Shown here: positions 1-6,746 of the stretch, in pieces | Layout of the letters: each line of letters starts with the position of its first letter | How positions within the stretch are numbered: position 1 is the first letter of the stretch | DNA from: an uncultured Kingella sp. | GTDB lineage: Bacteria > Pseudomonadota > Gammaproteobacteria > Burkholderiales > Neisseriaceae | Direction of reading: 5' to 3' | Assembly: GCA_916720425.1 (NCBI GenBank) | Contig: CAKARD010000021.1 | Coordinates: 1-16,100, forward strand | Length of the DNA stretch: 16,100 nucleotides | Translations under genes and position numbers: made by a program | Notes under the pieces: model-generated | Databases searched by the model: none | Seen by the model: only the letters and a program-made list of their open reading frames with translations | Told to the model about the DNA's origin: nothing

Positions 1-189
1 ATGATCAAAGTCTGCAATAATTAAACTACCTGACATGGTGCCATCATCTTCTGGTAGAGGATTGGGGCCTGCGGTTAATAGGCGACCTTGGGCATCTAGG
101 GTTTTGAGTCGTTCTAGATGCGCAGGACGGGCAGCGGCGCGTTGTTCACGTACACCTTCGGCATCGGTGGCTAAAATCATAAAGAGCAT
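1..189 (-). CDS. yciI: YciI family protein, partial (N-terminal 63 residues)
   Basis: Reading from ATG at 189 towards the left edge gives 63 residues with no stop, so the C-terminus lies outside the window. The start MLFMILATDAEG, the RPAHLERL helix with the conserved His at residue 24, and the GRLLTAGPNP loop match the YciI/YCII family, a small dimeric alpha/beta ferredoxin-like fold of about 95-100 residues. No physiological reaction is firmly established for YciI; the His is proposed to be catalytic in the family. A strong ribosome-binding site (AAGGAGAA on the minus strand, around 196-203) sits inside the end of yciB. The ATG follows the yciB stop by a single base, so the two are very likely one operon with translational coupling. 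The YciB-YciI pairing is also familiar from other proteobacteria. Confidence 0.88.
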   Translation of the reverse strand, partial: MLFMILATDAEGVREQRAAARPAHLERLKTLDAQGRLLTAGPNPLPEDDGTMSGSLIIADFDH

Positions 190-190
190 A

Positions 191-733
191 TTAATTCTCC
201 TTGGGTAAGTGGCGCATAAGATAGATACCTTGCGCCAATGAAAAAATAATAATTAAGGGTAAATATCCCCACATTTTGAATTGTATCCAAGTTGCTTCAC
301 TGGCTTGATCAAATGGATAGGCAATGGCTAAATTTAGTAAACCTAAAAATACAAAAAATATTATCCAAGTATAACCCAATTTATTCCATATATGATCAGG
401 TAGGGCAATTTCTTTGCTCATGAGCAAACGCAAGCTGTTTTTACCACGCCATTGCATTATGGCCATAATCATAGCCATAAACCAAGGTAGAATCGTGGTT
501 TTAAGCATAATAAAAGTGCGATCATTTAATATAATGGTTAAACCACCAAAGACTGTAATTAATATTAAACTCAGCCATTGCATGGGTTCAAGTTTCTTAT
601 GTTGCCAATAGGTTAGACCTGCTTGGGCGATGCCTACTATAACTGCCACAGCCGTAGCTAATATGATATTTTTGCTCACCGTATAGGTAACAAAAAACAG
701 AATAATGGCAATAAAATCACTAAATGCTTTCAT
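191..733 (-). CDS. yciB: Inner membrane septation protein A family (YciB/IspZ)
   Basis: This 180-residue, highly hydrophobic protein begins MKAFSDFIAIILFFVTY, the signature start of the YciB/septation protein A family (usual length about 175-185). About five transmembrane segments are visible (roughly residues 5-25, 28-45, 50-70, 75-95 and 120-175 with a break). The conserved inner stretches WLSLILITVFGGLTI, NDRTFIMLKTTI and WIQFKMWG are present. In enterobacteria YciB is an inner-membrane protein that contacts divisome and elongasome proteins and affects envelope integrity. The frame stays open 26 codons further upstream to a TTG at 811, but that extension is not family-like, so the ATG at 733 is chosen. 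No good Shine-Dalgarno precedes either start. The yciI gene follows after one base. Confidence 0.9.
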   Translation of the reverse strand: MKAFSDFIAIILFFVTYTVSKNIILATAVAVIVGIAQAGLTYWQHKKLEPMQWLSLILITVFGGLTIILNDRTFIMLKTTILPWFMAMIMAIMQWRGKNSLRLLMSKEIALPDHIWNKLGYTWIIFFVFLGLLNLAIAYPFDQASEATWIQFKMWGYLPLIIIFSLAQGIYLMRHLPKEN

Positions 734-902
734 AGTAAAGATTAGGAGTAAAAATAAGATAATGTTGGTTTGTAAGTATGGGCTGGGATTGGTGTGTTCA
801 ATCGGTTGCAAGTTAATACTTTATTTTGATATTTTTGCTCACTGATAAAGATAAACTAGATAAATAATCGTTATTTGTTGTCTAATACCAGATGATAACA
901 GT

Positions 903-1100
903 TTACATCATGATTTGCACGAGAACTTCTTTTAATAAAAACCCTGCAATCCCTAAACCTAATACAAAAAATAAAATGATCATGCCTTTTTTGCCTACTT
1001 TAGATTCTTTACCCAGTTGCCAAATAATAAAACCTAAAAAAATAATAAAAATGCTCAAGCAAATACGTAAAGACCAAGTAGCAAATTGTTCTTCTGTCAT
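903..1100 (-). CDS. Small DUF2788 membrane protein
   Basis: This is a 65-residue protein, MTEEQFATWSL..., with two predicted transmembrane helices (about residues 10-29 and 39-60). They are joined by a short basic loop (GKESKVGKKG). Length, the MTEEQFA-type start and the two-helix layout with the charged loop match DUF2788, a small uncharacterised membrane family of beta- and gammaproteobacteria. No function is known. The upstream purine run AGAAAGAA is only a weak ribosome-binding site. It lies downstream of mqo on the same strand, 103 bases after the mqo stop and separated from it by a perfect 15-bp inverted repeat, so it may be transcribed with mqo or on its own. About 170 bases separate it from the yciB start. 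Confidence 0.75.
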   Translation of the reverse strand: MTEEQFATWSLRICLSIFIIFLGFIIWQLGKESKVGKKGMIILFFVLGLGIAGFLLKEVLVQIMM

Positions 1101-1148
1101 AAAATGTTCTTTCTGTGTGAATGTTTTTGTTAATGTTATTTATTGTGT

Positions 1149-1195
1149 ATTTAAACCAATATGGCATGATTTTACTTTGACATATTGGTTTAAAT
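1149..1195. repeat. Perfect 15-bp inverted repeat between mqo and the DUF2788 gene
   Basis: Arm 1149-1163 (ATTTAAACCAATATG) is the exact reverse complement of arm 1181-1195, with a 17-base spacer. It begins nine bases past the mqo stop on the minus strand. It could form a long RNA hairpin ending the mqo message, but no uridine tract follows on the minus strand. On the plus side the DNA is T-rich (1195-1202), but no plus-strand gene ends there. It could instead be a protein-binding site or a remnant of a small mobile repeat. Confidence 0.6.
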
Positions 1196-1203
1196 TTTAT
1201 TTA

Positions 1204-2676
1204 TTATAATTGTAACATTTGTTCGGTGTATGTTTGCACATGATTGAGCAAATCCAGATTATTGGATAGTTGGGTTTGATAAGATGGAATCATGTGTTGT
1301 AGTTTTTCTTGCCATGCGTTCATATGGGGCGCAAAACAACGCTCAAGAACATCTAGCATAATACTAACTGAAGTAGATGCACCTGGAGAGGCTCCCAGTA
1401 AGGCCGCTAAAGAACCATCAGCAGCACTAATTACTTCTGTACCAAACTGTAATACACCTTTGCCAGTTTCGGTGTCTTTGATAATTTGTACACGCTGCCC
1501 TGCGGTAACCAAATCCCAATCTTCATTTTTTGCATCAGGAACAAATTCTCGCAATTCTTGCATGCGTTGTTCTTTGGTTAGCAAAACTTGTTCTACTAAG
1601 TATTTGGTTAGGGGTAAATTTTTAATGCCTGCTGCAATAACTGTGCCTAAATTGTGTGTGTGTACGGAGGCAAGTAAGTCTAAACACGAACCTTCTTTTA
1701 AAAATTTAGGCGTGAAACCTGCAAAAGGACCAAATAATAGGGTTTGTTTGCCATCAATGAAACGTGTGTCTAGATGTGGAACGGACATGGGAGGCGCGCC
1801 TACTTTGGCTTTACCATACACTTTAGCAAAATGTTGTTGCGCCACTTGTTCATTGCGACACACCATAAACAGCCCACTGACAGGAAAACCGCCAATGTGT
1901 TCTCCTTCGGGAATGCCTGATTTGTGTAATACATTTAGGCTTCCACCACCGCAACCAATAAATACAAATGCTGCACGATGTTTTAATGTTTGTCCTGTAT
2001 TGATATTATAAACCGTTAACTCCCATTTTCCATCTTGGGTACGCTGTAAATCTTTTACGCAATGTGCATAGTGTTCTTGCATACCATTTTTAACTAAATG
2101 GGCAAACAATTTGCGTGTTAGTTCGCCAAAATTCACATCGGTTCCCGTATCGATGCGTGTGGCTGCGATAGGTTCTGATATAATACGATTATTCATCATC
2201 AAGGGTAACCATTCTTGCAAGGTTTCTTTATCCTCGCTGTATTGCATATTATTAAAGAGTGGATGTTGTGATAAGGCTTGATGGCGATTTTTGAGAAAAC
2301 GCACGTTGTCTGTACCTTGTACAAAACTGATATGAGGTAAACGGCGAATAAAGGATCGTGGATCATCAATGTATCCTTGTTTTATCAAATATGACCACAT
2401 TTGCAAGGATTGTAAGAATTTTTCGTTGACGACAACAGCGCGATTAATGTTCACGTTGCCATCGGCTTGTTCTGGTGTGTAGTTGAGTTCACATAAAGCG
2501 GCGTGTCCTGTGCCTGCATTGTTCCATTCAAAAGAACTTTCTTGTGCACACGCGCTTAATTGCTCAAAGAGGGCAAGGCTTTTTTGGGGAGCCAGTTCTT
2601 GTAAAAATGTACCCAAAGTGGCACTCATAATGCCAGCACCAATTAAGGCTACATCGGATTCAGTGATAGTGGTCAT
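1204..2676 (-). CDS. mqo: Malate:quinone oxidoreductase (FAD, membrane-associated)
   Basis: This 490-residue protein oxidises L-malate to oxaloacetate and passes electrons to the quinone pool at the cytoplasmic face of the inner membrane. It is an NAD-independent TCA-cycle step. The N-terminus has the FAD dinucleotide-binding motif (DVALIGAGIMSATLG, glycines at residues 13 and 15). The family signature SSFEWNNAGTGHAALCELNY follows near residue 47. Further family blocks include INRAVVVNEKF, IDTGTDVNFGELTR, FIGCGGGSLNVL, GGFPVSGLFMVC, LFGPFAGFTPKFLK, and the C-terminal GTEVISAADGSLAALLGASPGAST. The length is normal for the family and no disruption is seen. An AAAGGA ribosome-binding site precedes the ATG, and tandem TAA stops end the gene. 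It is divergent from serC. Confidence 0.97.
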   Translation of the reverse strand: MTTITESDVALIGAGIMSATLGTFLQELAPQKSLALFEQLSACAQESSFEWNNAGTGHAALCELNYTPEQADGNVNINRAVVVNEKFLQSLQMWSYLIKQGYIDDPRSFIRRLPHISFVQGTDNVRFLKNRHQALSQHPLFNNMQYSEDKETLQEWLPLMMNNRIISEPIAATRIDTGTDVNFGELTRKLFAHLVKNGMQEHYAHCVKDLQRTQDGKWELTVYNINTGQTLKHRAAFVFIGCGGGSLNVLHKSGIPEGEHIGGFPVSGLFMVCRNEQVAQQHFAKVYGKAKVGAPPMSVPHLDTRFIDGKQTLLFGPFAGFTPKFLKEGSCLDLLASVHTHNLGTVIAAGIKNLPLTKYLVEQVLLTKEQRMQELREFVPDAKNEDWDLVTAGQRVQIIKDTETGKGVLQFGTEVISAADGSLAALLGASPGASTSVSIMLDVLERCFAPHMNAWQEKLQHMIPSYQTQLSNNLDLLNHVQTYTEQMLQL

Positions 2677-2716
2677 ATTATTATCCTTTGCTGTATGGTT
2701 CCGATAACATGTTTAG

Positions 2717-2746
2717 ATTATACCCAAGTTTGTAAAAATGTGTTAT
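2717..2746 (-). promoter_or_regulatory. Putative mqo promoter
   Basis: On the minus strand a perfect TATAAT (2717-2722) lies about 40 bases before the mqo ATG. The -35 region at 17-base spacing (about TAACAC) is weak, which would fit an activated or regulated promoter. Two GTTACA copies (2750-2755 and 2760-2765), ten bases apart, and an imperfect GTGT...ACAC dyad (2739-2755) lie just upstream. They are candidate operator sequence, but I cannot assign a regulator. Confidence 0.5.
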
Positions 2747-2798
2747 CTCGTTACACTTAGTTACATTAATAAATTCTGTTATTGCTATTTTTAAATGG

Positions 2799-2827
2799 TT
2801 GAAGCTGACTATTTAGGGCGGTAGAAT
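2799..2827 (+). promoter_or_regulatory. Putative sigma-70 promoter of serC
   Basis: TTGAAG (2799-2804), a 17-base spacer, then TAGAAT (2822-2827). This predicts a start near 2834 and a leader of about 30 bases. The leader contains AAGGA (2854-2858) eight bases before the serC ATG. Confidence 0.6.
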
Positions 2828-2865
2828 GAACACTTATTTGCTTGATACAAACCAAGGACACAATA

Positions 2866-3972
2866 ATGCGAAATACACCTATTTATAATTTTTCTGCGGG
2901 ACCGGCTGTGTTACCCGAAAGTGTTTTACGTACAGCACAAAGTGAAATGTTTGATTACAATGGTACGGGTTTTTCGGTTATGACTATGTCGCATCGCTCT
3001 GATGTGTTTGCCAGTATTTTGTATCATGCGGAACAAGATTTACGCCAACTTATGGATATCCCTGATAATTATAAGGTATTGTTTTTGCAGGGAGGAGCAT
3101 CGGCACAATTTAATCAAGTGGTGATGAATTTGGCAGATGGCTTCAAGCGCGTAGACAGCGTAGTAACAGGTAATTGGTCAGAAATTGCGCATTCTCAGAT
3201 GGGAAAATTAACCAATACGCCCATTCATTTGGCGGCCGATGGTAAACGCGATTATCAATATAAAAATTTGCCGCCTGTTTCTTCTTGGGATATTGATAAA
3301 GATTCGGCATTTGTGCATTTTGTGATTAATGAAACAGTGCATGGCTTGCAATACCGTGAAGTGCCTAAATTAGATGCGAGTATGCCACCTTTGGTATGCG
3401 ATATGTCATCTGAAATCTTATCTCGCAAAGTCAATGTGGCGGATTTTGGTTTGATTTATGCGGGAGCGCAAAAGAATATTGGACCGAGTGGGGCAACTAT
3501 TGTGATTATTCGTGAAGATTTGTTAGAACGTTGTTCAGACCGTATTCCTGATGTATGGAACTATAAATCGCATGTTAATCGTCAAGGTATGTATAACACA
3601 CCTGCTACTTATCCTATTTATATTGCTGGCTTGGTATTTCGTTGGTTGCAGTCGCAAGGTGGTGTGGCGCAAATGGAGACCATCAATACATTAAAAGCGA
3701 AAATATTGTATGCTGCAATTGATGGTAGCGGGGGCTTTTATAAAAACGATGTTCATCCAGGCGCACGTTCTAAAATGAATGTTGTCTTTACGACGGGTAA
3801 TGCAGAGTTGGATGAATTGTTTGCACAAGAATCTACAACGCGCGGTTTGCAATTGTTACGTGGATATAAAGCGGTGGGAGGAATGCGTGCTAGTATTTAT
3901 AATGCCATGCCTTTGCAAGGTGTGGAGACCTTGATTGAGTTTATGACTGAATTTCAAAAGCGTTATGGTTGA
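2866..3972 (+). CDS. serC: Phosphoserine aminotransferase
   Basis: This 368-residue PLP enzyme converts 3-phosphohydroxypyruvate plus glutamate to O-phospho-L-serine in serine synthesis. It also acts on the 4-phosphohydroxy-threonine branch of pyridoxal phosphate synthesis. The start MRNTPIYNFSAGPAVLPESVL is typical. The PLP lysine lies in YAGAQKNIGPSG at about residue 203. Phosphate- and cofactor-binding blocks LFLQGGASAQFNQV, VINETVHGLQY and VCDMSSEILSRKV are present. The end is RASIYNAMPLQGVETLIEFM, as in SerC proteins of about 360 residues. The ATG at 2866 is preferred over an in-frame TTG at 2842 because it has a good AAGGA site at the right distance and the family N-terminus starts there. 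It appears to be transcribed alone. Confidence 0.97.
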   Translation: MRNTPIYNFSAGPAVLPESVLRTAQSEMFDYNGTGFSVMTMSHRSDVFASILYHAEQDLRQLMDIPDNYKVLFLQGGASAQFNQVVMNLADGFKRVDSVVTGNWSEIAHSQMGKLTNTPIHLAADGKRDYQYKNLPPVSSWDIDKDSAFVHFVINETVHGLQYREVPKLDASMPPLVCDMSSEILSRKVNVADFGLIYAGAQKNIGPSGATIVIIREDLLERCSDRIPDVWNYKSHVNRQGMYNTPATYPIYIAGLVFRWLQSQGGVAQMETINTLKAKILYAAIDGSGGFYKNDVHPGARSKMNVVFTTGNAELDELFAQESTTRGLQLLRGYKAVGGMRASIYNAMPLQGVETLIEFMTEFQKRYG

Positions 3973-4205
3973 TGAGTGTTGAGCATGCGTCGCATACTAC
4001 GCTATCAGTAAGGCTGTTAAACTTGGACTCAATGTTGCTGTTGATGGCGCACAAAGTGCGCCCAAGCCCGCTTCGCGGGCTTGCTCTTTGCACCCATATA
4101 TAATCGAAAAATCCTGATATTGTGGCATACACAGCGTGGTACGCGGTGCAACGCGTGTTCATCTGATAACCAAAATTTCCCCATCTTCTTTTAGATTGCA
4201 CTGTT
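3973..4205. other. Non-coding spacer, GC-richer than its surroundings
   Basis: This 233-base gap between serC and the copper ATPase has no convincing gene. It contains a short palindrome (ATGCG-T-CGCAT, about 3985-3998), the tandem hairpins at 4046-4083, and a stretch with repeated ACGCG-type words (4139-4160). An open frame crosses it on the minus strand but resembles no protein I know and is probably fortuitous. The base composition and palindromes suggest a dispersed intergenic repeat or a decayed element. No Shine-Dalgarno or convincing promoter for the ATPase is evident at its end. Confidence 0.4.
4046..4083 (+). terminator. Tandem hairpins after serC (possible terminator or intergenic repeat)
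   Basis: Two perfect hairpins are directly abutted. GGCGCAC-AAA-GTGCGCC occupies 4046-4062, and CAAGCCCGC-TTC-GCGGGCTTG occupies 4063-4083. Only a short T-rich run (CTCTTT) follows, so termination is plausible but not canonical. The structure begins 73 bases past the serC stop. It may also belong to a palindromic repeat family. Confidence 0.5.
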
Positions 4206-6635
4206 ATGTCTGTTTGTTTCCATTGCGGTTTACCTGCGCCTGATAATGAATTAACCATTCAATACGAAAATAGCACTCAGCCTGTGTGTTGTGCAGGTTG
4301 CCAAGCTGTAGCACAAAGTATTATTAATGCAGGTTTGGGCAGCTATTATAAAAATCGTACTGCCATAGCCAATCAAGCTGCATTACCACCTGATGAAGTA
4401 TTGGCACAACTTAAATTGTATGATTTACCCGAAGTGCAAGCGGATTTTGTACAAGTTTTACCCGAAAACGAAAAAGAAGCCATGTTGATGTTAAATGGTA
4501 TTACTTGTGCAGCTTGTGCGTGGCTGATTGAACAACGATTATCGCGCCAAGTTGGCATGATGAAGGTGGAAATGAATTACAGCACACAACGGGCGCGTGT
4601 GCGTTGGGATGATACTCGTGTGCATTTATCGGATATTTTGCTGTGGGTACAACAGATAGGTTATACTGCCGCACCTTATGATGCGCAAAAACTAGAAGAA
4701 AACAATCTGCGTGAACGAAAAAAAATGCTGATTCGTTTGGCTCTGGCGGCTCTGGCAAGTATGCAAACCATGATGTTTGCTTTACCTACTTATTTGTATC
4801 AGGACATTGAACCTCAATATCTGACAATTTTGCATTGGGGCGCATTTTTAATGGTTTTGCCAGCTATTTTGTATTCGGCACAACCCTTTTATCATGGTGC
4901 ATGGCGTGATTTTCGCAATCGGCGTACGGGTATGGATACGCCTGTTGCTATTGCCATTACTTTGACTTTTATTGCAGGTTTATATGCATTAGCAACCCAA
5001 TCAGCACAAGGCATGTATTTTGAAAGTATTGCTATGTTTGTGTTTTTTTTGCTGTTGGGGCGATTTATGGAACAGTCAGCACGGCGCAAAGCGGGAGACG
5101 CAGTGGAGCGTTTGATGAAACTGGTTCCCTCTTTTTGCCATAAAATACCCAATTATCCCAAGCAAACCACACAAGAAGCAGCCGTAGCCACCTTGCGCGA
5201 AGGTGATATTTTGTTAGTAAAAGCAGGCGAGAGCATTCCGATAGATGGAATCGTGCTAGAAGGAATGAGTGAAAGCAATGAAGCCATGTTAACAGGGGAG
5301 AGCCTACCTATTAGCAAACGAGCAGGTGATAAAGTTATGGCAGGCACGCTCAATATCAGTAATGCCCTAATCATACAAGCGACACAAGTGGGCAACCAAA
5401 CACGCTTATCACACATTGTACAATTATTAGATAAGGCCTTATCGCAAAAACCACATTTAGCACAATTGGCAGAGCGTTATGCTTCGGGATTTACTTTATC
5501 TTTGATTATTTTGGCGGTACCAACTTTTATCGCATGGTGGTATTACTCTGATGTCGCACGAGCATTGTGGGTTACAGTTGCTTTATTGGTGATGACTTGT
5601 CCGTGTGCATTATCCCTTGCCACACCAGCAGCATTGGCGGCCAGTACAGGAAGACTTGCCCGTGAAGGTATTTTAATTACCCAAGGACACGCTTTAGAAA
5701 GCTTGGCGCATATTACAGATGCCGTATTAGATAAAACAGGCACACTCACGCAAGGTAAATTATCGGTACAACAATTTTACAATCATTCCGATACATGGCA
5801 AGATGATGAACTAATGGCCATCGCACATGCTTTGGAACAACATTCCGAACACCCCATTGCTCAAGCCATTTTAAAGACAACTTGTCCCAACACCAATATC
5901 ATTATTGAATCACGCCACAATGAAATAGGTCAAGGTATACGCGCCACTATTTTGTATCAAAATCAGCAACATATTTGGGCAATTGGCAAACCAGAATTTG
6001 TTGCACAATGGTCGGGCATCATACCTCTTAAATGGCAAACATTATGCCAAACGGGCAGTGTGATTATGTTGGGTAATGAAATAGAATTTTGTGCTGCATT
6101 TGTGTTGCAAGATACACTCAAAACAGACGCATTGGCTACTGTGCAACAGTTACAAGCACAAAACATCAACGTGCATATATTAAGCGGGGATAATAAAGCT
6201 TCAGTCAAACAATTAGCTCAAACCTTGAATATACACCATTATCAAGCCAATGCCTTGCCTGAAGATAAATTAACTTATGTGCAACAATTACAAGCCCAAG
6301 GTAAGCATGTATTAATGCTGGGCGATGGTATTAATGATGCGCCTGTTTTGGCGATGGCGGAAGTTTCTGTTGCCGTGCCTAATAGTGCCGATGCAACTAA
6401 AGAAAGTGCTGATGTGGTTTTACTCAACGACAAATTGAGTGCGTTATCCCTAATGTTAAATCAAGCTCATCACACCCAAACCATTATTCATCAAAATTTG
6501 CTATGGGCAACACTATATAATTTTGCTGTGATACCATTGGCAGTATTGGGTTATGTGACACCATGGATAGCAGCAATTGGCATGAGTGCCAGTTCACTTT
6601 TAGTGGTAGCGAATGCTTTGCGTTTGCGAAAATAA
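4206..6635 (+). CDS. Copper-translocating P-type ATPase, CcoI/FixI-like
   Basis: This 809-residue P1B-type ATPase uses ATP to move copper(I) across the inner membrane. The N-terminus has extra cysteines (CFHC at residues 4-7, CCAGC at 28-32) as in CcoI/FixI proteins, which supply copper to cbb3-type cytochrome oxidase. A heavy-metal domain follows (GITCAACAW, Cys101 and Cys104). Then come membrane segments, the actuator TGES motif (363-366), the CPC metal-site motif in a membrane helix (465-467), the phosphorylation site DKTGT (Asp509), the SEHPIA nucleotide-binding motif, the hinge GDGIND (707-711), and two closing helices. The length is typical. No cco/fix genes lie next to it in this window, so the oxidase role is inferred from the N-terminus. 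A general copper exporter (CopA) is the alternative. No clear ribosome-binding site precedes the ATG. Confidence 0.93.
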   Translation: MSVCFHCGLPAPDNELTIQYENSTQPVCCAGCQAVAQSIINAGLGSYYKNRTAIANQAALPPDEVLAQLKLYDLPEVQADFVQVLPENEKEAMLMLNGITCAACAWLIEQRLSRQVGMMKVEMNYSTQRARVRWDDTRVHLSDILLWVQQIGYTAAPYDAQKLEENNLRERKKMLIRLALAALASMQTMMFALPTYLYQDIEPQYLTILHWGAFLMVLPAILYSAQPFYHGAWRDFRNRRTGMDTPVAIAITLTFIAGLYALATQSAQGMYFESIAMFVFFLLLGRFMEQSARRKAGDAVERLMKLVPSFCHKIPNYPKQTTQEAAVATLREGDILLVKAGESIPIDGIVLEGMSESNEAMLTGESLPISKRAGDKVMAGTLNISNALIIQATQVGNQTRLSHIVQLLDKALSQKPHLAQLAERYASGFTLSLIILAVPTFIAWWYYSDVARALWVTVALLVMTCPCALSLATPAALAASTGRLAREGILITQGHALESLAHITDAVLDKTGTLTQGKLSVQQFYNHSDTWQDDELMAIAHALEQHSEHPIAQAILKTTCPNTNIIIESRHNEIGQGIRATILYQNQQHIWAIGKPEFVAQWSGIIPLKWQTLCQTGSVIMLGNEIEFCAAFVLQDTLKTDALATVQQLQAQNINVHILSGDNKASVKQLAQTLNIHHYQANALPEDKLTYVQQLQAQGKHVLMLGDGINDAPVLAMAEVSVAVPNSADATKESADVVLLNDKLSALSLMLNQAHHTQTIIHQNLLWATLYNFAVIPLAVLGYVTPWIAAIGMSASSLLVVANALRLRK

Positions 6636-6680
6636 TTGGTACGATTGGTATAAAGTATAGGGCATAAACTTTGGATATAT

Positions 6681-6713
6681 TTGTTTTATTCACTATCTTG
6701 ACTTTGCTATAAT
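6681..6713 (+). promoter_or_regulatory. Putative extended -10 promoter of hrpA
   Basis: TGCTATAAT (-10 hexamer at 6708-6713) is a perfect extended -10. The -35 at 17-base spacing (TTTATT, 6685-6690) is poor, as is common for extended -10 promoters. The expected start near 6720 leaves a leader of about 27 bases before the ATG at 6747. Confidence 0.6.
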
Positions 6714-6746
6714 CTTTTCACTCAAATCTTGTTTTTATTATCTTTT

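Noticed and set aside
734..811. N-terminal extension of YciB to a TTG at 811
   Set aside because: YciB proteins begin MKAFSDF, which matches ATG 733. The extra 26 residues are not family-like.
1292..2011. A long open frame (239 codons) on the plus strand, antisense to mqo
   Set aside because: It lies wholly inside mqo, is rich in Cys/Ser/Pro as expected of a shadow frame, has no ribosome-binding site and resembles no family.
2842..2865. N-terminal extension of SerC to a TTG at 2842
   Set aside because: The ATG at 2866 has a proper AAGGA site and matches the family start. The extension overlaps the leader and ribosome-binding site.
3941..4258. A 105-codon minus-strand frame across the serC-ATPase spacer
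   Set aside because: It overlaps both flanking genes, has no ribosome-binding site and no recognisable motif. The spacer is better explained by palindromic repeats.
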